From positions 1-16,953 of the forward strand of contig JAEORI010000006.1 of assembly GCA_016840965.1 (NCBI GenBank): 16,953 bases of DNA, given 5' to 3'. Every line of letters starts with the position of its first letter. The stretch's first letter is position 1. This document shows positions 14,433-16,953 of this stretch, piece by piece. The DNA comes from Candidatus Thorarchaeota archaeon. GTDB lineage: Archaea > Asgardarchaeota > Thorarchaeia > Thorarchaeales > Thorarchaeaceae. The notes beneath the pieces are model-generated. The model was not told the origin of the DNA. It made no database searches and saw only the letters and a program-made list of their open reading frames with translations. Position numbers and translations under genes: made by a program.

Positions 14433-16228
14433 CCCAAGACACCTCCTGCGTGTTGAGTAGCTTCAAGCATCTTTCGAGTTTCAGGAAGTTGTTCGAATAT
14501 TCGTCTGTAATGGATTGATTCTCTCAAAAGTTTCTCATGAGGACCAAAAGCTATGAGTTGCCCCTTGTCTATTATCATCACTAGATCCGACTCTATTAGA
14601 GTCCTCAACCTCTGGGTCACAGTAATGCTGGTTCTGTTGACCATTGCTTCATCAAGTGCACGTCTCATCAAATACTCCGTTCGTGCATCAATTGCACTCG
14701 TGGAGTCGTCAAGAAGGAGAATTGAAGGATTATGGATAAGTGCACGAGCGATGGCAAGTCGTTGACGTTGTCCTCCTGAGAGAGTCATTCCTCGCTCGCC
14801 AATAATCGTGTCATATCCAGATGGAGTTTCCATTATGAATTCATGAGCTTGCGCCTTCTTTGCTGCATTGATGATGGCTTCGTCTGAAGGATTATCGCAC
14901 CCATATGCAATATTTTCTCTAATAGACATCCTGAAGAGAAATACATCCTGTTCTACCAATCCGACTGCTTTCCTTACAATCTCAGATGGCACATCACGAA
15001 GATCAGTACCTCCGATTGTTACTCGTCCTTCACTAGGATCATAGAAGCGAAGAAGCAATTTCAGTACTGAGCTCTTACCTCCACCGGGTCCACCAATCAA
15101 TGCAACTCTTGATCCGCCCGGTATTCTAAAACTAACATTTCTTAGAGCATTGGTTCCTTTTCCATTCGAAACAGGATATTGAAATGATACATTCTCGAAA
15201 ACTATGTCCCCCGCTAAATCAGCCAATCTATCAGAAATCTCTGGTTCAGTCAGAGGGTCTTGCCAGTTAAGAAGGTCAATAATTCTTTGTGCATCCACAA
15301 AAGCTCCTCGTATCAGTAGAATATTTCTTGGAAACATGAAATTCTGCGCATCTACCGCAAGGAGTAAAGTGAGAATCTGAACCAAATCGCCAACAGTAAT
15401 TGTATTGGAAAGAAGTAGAATTGATCCATAAAGGAAAGATCCCGTTGTGATTAGAATGAGTATCAACTGAGGATAGAAGAATGCAGAAAGACGACCTTCG
15501 TTCTCAACAGATTGAGCATATTTCAAACTTGTATCACTGAACTTCTCCTTCTCTCTCTGTTCAGACCCAAATGCACGGACTACTTCAATTCCTCTAAAAA
15601 CTTCTTGAGAAACTGATGTCAGATTTTCCATGCGCTCAGCCCTCAAACGCCTAACTGGCTCTACTATCTGCGCATATCGAAACGCGAAGAACAGATAAAC
15701 TGGTAAACCAAGGATCATAATGAAGCCAAGAATTACACTGAAGGTCCATAGAACATAGGCTGTAATACTATAAGCTGCAAATGAGCCAATTATCATTCTG
15801 AGTCCAGGATTCAGAGACCACCTTATCCAATTGATATCTTGCATTGAGAGTGACAAAAGTTTCTTGCTGTCAATTTGATCATGAAACGCCATGCTATGAT
15901 CTTGTAAGGATTCAAACAGCTCCTGTCTTGCATCACGTTCCCAACCTGTAATAACAGCTGCCCAGGAAACACCTGCTATGAAATTGAAAGCAAGATAACC
16001 AATACCAATTAAAACAATCATCCAAGTCAGAGATACAAAGTTTTGGCTGAATCCCTCAAGACGTAGAATATCAATTGCTTGACCTACAACAATGAAGGGG
16101 AGTGCGACGAATAATGAAGCTATGACTGTTAGAACAAGTGCCCCTAGAGTAAGAAATGGGTGTTTTCGTATACCTGATAGGATGTACTCTGATGCACTTT
16201 GATATCTAGGATGTCCTTTCGCTTCCAT
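14429..16228 (-). CDS. ABC exporter half-transporter, degenerate-ATPase subunit
   Basis: A 599-aa fused permease/ATPase, first gene of the exporter operon. Membrane domain with six predicted helices (about 25-300), then the nucleotide domain: Walker A GGPGGGKSS (379-387), Q-loop Gln427, canonical signature LSGGQ (483-487), Walker B ILLLD (503-507). The catalytic Glu is replaced by Asp508 (LLLDDSTSAID) and the switch His by Gln539 (TVTQRL). The same two substitutions mark the degenerate site of TAP1 and, for the Asp, of bacterial heterodimers such as TM287/288 and BmrCD. This subunit should therefore bind but hydrolyse ATP poorly at its own Walker site, while its canonical signature completes the active site on the partner. 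ATG 16228 follows GAGATGAT at five bases. The promoter (TATA 16282-16289, minus) is overlapped by site 3 of the shared palindrome. The substrate could be lipid, drug or peptide. Confidence 0.93.
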   Translation of the reverse strand: MEAKGHPRYQSASEYILSGIRKHPFLTLGALVLTVIASLFVALPFIVVGQAIDILRLEGFSQNFVSLTWMIVLIGIGYLAFNFIAGVSWAAVITGWERDARQELFESLQDHSMAFHDQIDSKKLLSLSMQDINWIRWSLNPGLRMIIGSFAAYSITAYVLWTFSVILGFIMILGLPVYLFFAFRYAQIVEPVRRLRAERMENLTSVSQEVFRGIEVVRAFGSEQREKEKFSDTSLKYAQSVENEGRLSAFFYPQLILILITTGSFLYGSILLLSNTITVGDLVQILTLLLAVDAQNFMFPRNILLIRGAFVDAQRIIDLLNWQDPLTEPEISDRLADLAGDIVFENVSFQYPVSNGKGTNALRNVSFRIPGGSRVALIGGPGGGKSSVLKLLLRFYDPSEGRVTIGGTDLRDVPSEIVRKAVGLVEQDVFLFRMSIRENIAYGCDNPSDEAIINAAKKAQAHEFIMETPSGYDTIIGERGMTLSGGQRQRLAIARALIHNPSILLLDDSTSAIDARTEYLMRRALDEAMVNRTSITVTQRLRTLIESDLVMIIDKGQLIAFGPHEKLLRESIHYRRIFEQLPETRKMLEATQHAGGVLG

Positions 16229-16267
16229 CGCGTATCATCTCAAAAAGCCCAAAAAGAACCAAATTTT

Positions 16268-16283
16268 ATTAACTATTGTGAAT
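16268..16283 (-). promoter_or_regulatory. Shared 16-bp palindromic operator, site 3
   Basis: On the minus strand ATTCACAATAGTTAAT, 15/16 identical to site 1. It abuts the TATA box (16282-16289) and lies between it and the predicted RNA start near 16260, a position where binding would repress the exporter operon. Confidence 0.55.
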
Positions 16284-16289
16284 ATATAA
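16282..16289 (-). promoter_or_regulatory. TATA box of the ABC exporter operon
   Basis: TTATATAT on the minus strand, about 55 nt upstream of ATG 16228; predicts a leader of about 30 nt that includes the GAGATGAT SD. Confidence 0.5.
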
Positions 16290-16579
16290 TGTTTTTGGAA
16301 GGACTCCAAACTTAAACTGGCGGACCAGCAACACACACTACAACAAATCTGCAAGATGAAAGGAGTGATCGTATTCTTTGCTATCTCCCAAGAACTCAAC
16401 TAGGCTTCTTTACTAAAGGGTTGCAGTTCAGATGCCACAATCTTAGCCGTGAAGGGAAAATGATCCAGCTTTGGTTCTAGAAAACATAGACAGAATTTGA
16501 AATCATTAATCATTTATATGAGTAGTAAAAATTTCTAACATACATCTGACATTACAGTCGATGTGGAGGCGAGAGTAAG

Positions 16580-16951
16580 TTGACGGTTTCGAGTGTTTTG
16601 AAATACACATTTCTTCTGCACTTCTTAGTGAAACTATTCTTTGGAGCCGCATTCTTCCTAATCCCTGATGTATTCCTTGGGATGACAGGATGGCCAATAG
16701 AGATGTCTGTGGACCGAGTGTTTGGAGCAATGTTCCTGGGCATTGCTATCTTGGCACTGCTTGGCTTCAGGGCAGATTCATGGGAAAAAGTAGAGATTGT
16801 TGTTATGGCAGAGCTGGTTTGGAATCTCCTTGGCGTGATTGCCGTAATCTGGGGTATGGTTACAATGACTCTTCCAGGTATTGGGTGGATTTTCGCAGGA
16901 CTGTTTGGACTGTTCTTCATACTGTTCCTATATTCATACGTAACTAGGTGA
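16580..16951 (+). CDS. Small integral membrane protein, four helices, hypothetical
   Basis: A 123-aa protein that is almost wholly hydrophobic; four membrane helices are expected at about 10-28, 46-63, 72-93 and 98-119, with short loops. Conserved-looking positions are FFLIPDVFLGMTGWP (25-39) after helix 1, DRVFGAMFLGIA (45-56), and a charged SWEKVEIVVMAELVWN segment (67-82). This layout recalls small membrane DUFs found widely in archaea and bacteria, but I cannot name the family. The start is TTG 16580, with GGAGGCGA ten bases upstream; no ATG occurs before helix 1 in this frame. It ends two bases before the window edge. It diverges from the ABC exporter and lacks the shared palindrome; its function is unknown. 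Confidence 0.78.
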   Translation: MTVSSVLKYTFLLHFLVKLFFGAAFFLIPDVFLGMTGWPIEMSVDRVFGAMFLGIAILALLGFRADSWEKVEIVVMAELVWNLLGVIAVIWGMVTMTLPGIGWIFAGLFGLFFILFLYSYVTR

Positions 16952-16953
16952 TA

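Larger units (their letters stand above)
16229..16579. other. 351-nt divergent intergenic region
   Basis: Holds the exporter promoter on the left: TATA ATTATATATT (minus, 16281-16290), site 3 of the shared palindrome, and upstream of the TATA an inverted repeat TTTGGA (16294-16299) / TCCAAA (16305-16310) with a five-base spacer that could be an activator site. On the right, CATTTATATG (16510-16519, plus) is a possible TATA for the membrane-protein gene, with GGAGG at 16565-16569. Between about 16320 and 16500 I see no ORF longer than a 15-codon one, no tRNA and no strong hairpin. Confidence 0.4.

Noticed and set aside
16356..16403. 15-codon ORF (MKGVIVFFAISQELN) in the right-hand intergenic region
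   Set aside because: Too short to support on its own; no SD at a proper distance and no promoter close by.
1..16953. CRISPR array, transposon, prophage or tRNA genes
   Set aside because: No regularly spaced repeats, transposase or integrase motifs, or cloverleaf patterns were seen on either strand.

Overview
The window looks archaeal. Many genes are preceded by A/T-rich TATA-like boxes about 25 nt upstream of a plausible transcription start, several starts are TTG with a good Shine-Dalgarno (SD), and at least one start is apparently leaderless. Gene content (paired giant FtsX-type permeases, TPR protein, small redox proteins, atypical SDR, heterodimeric ABC exporter, no phage or IS genes) fits a mesophilic, moderately AT-rich archaeon. 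An Asgard/Thorarchaeota-like origin is my guess, made without a marker gene. The stretch reads as ordinary chromosome rather than a mobile island.

Layout. 1-5603 (+): two translationally coupled FtsX/MacB-type ABC permeases of over 920 aa, the first open to the left edge; their ATPase is not in the window. 5604-6271 (-): a TPR protein preceded by a 43-aa ORF, convergent with the permeases with no gap. 6499-8045 (-): a PLP-dependent aminotransferase downstream of a 113-aa unknown protein. 8183-8408 (-): two microproteins of 35 and 31 aa, each with an SD, behind a TATA box with a 17-bp perfect palindrome at the predicted start region. 8584-9078 (+): a peroxiredoxin transcribed divergently from them. 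9121-10244 (-): a DUF6935-like protein and a SixA-like histidine phosphatase. 10245-10552: an intergenic region with a nested potential RNA structure. 10553-10999 (-): a PPOX-type FMN-binding split-barrel protein, divergent from a cysteine-free thioredoxin-fold-like protein (11105-11569, +) and an atypical SDR (11627-12556, +). 12570-16228 (-): a heterodimeric ABC exporter operon whose two subunits have complementary degenerate and consensus ATP sites. 16580-16951 (+): a four-helix membrane protein.

The most interesting signal is a near-identical 16-bp palindrome, ATTAACAATAGTTAAT, found in front of three separate units: the peroxiredoxin (8553-8568), the thioredoxin-fold-like/PPOX divergent pair (11068-11083, 14/16 identical) and the ABC exporter operon (16268-16283, minus strand, 15/16 identical). 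This suggests one local regulon linking thiol/redox proteins with an exporter, controlled by a regulator outside the window. The regulon is inferred from the repeated sites; the function of the exporter and the inducing signal are unknown.
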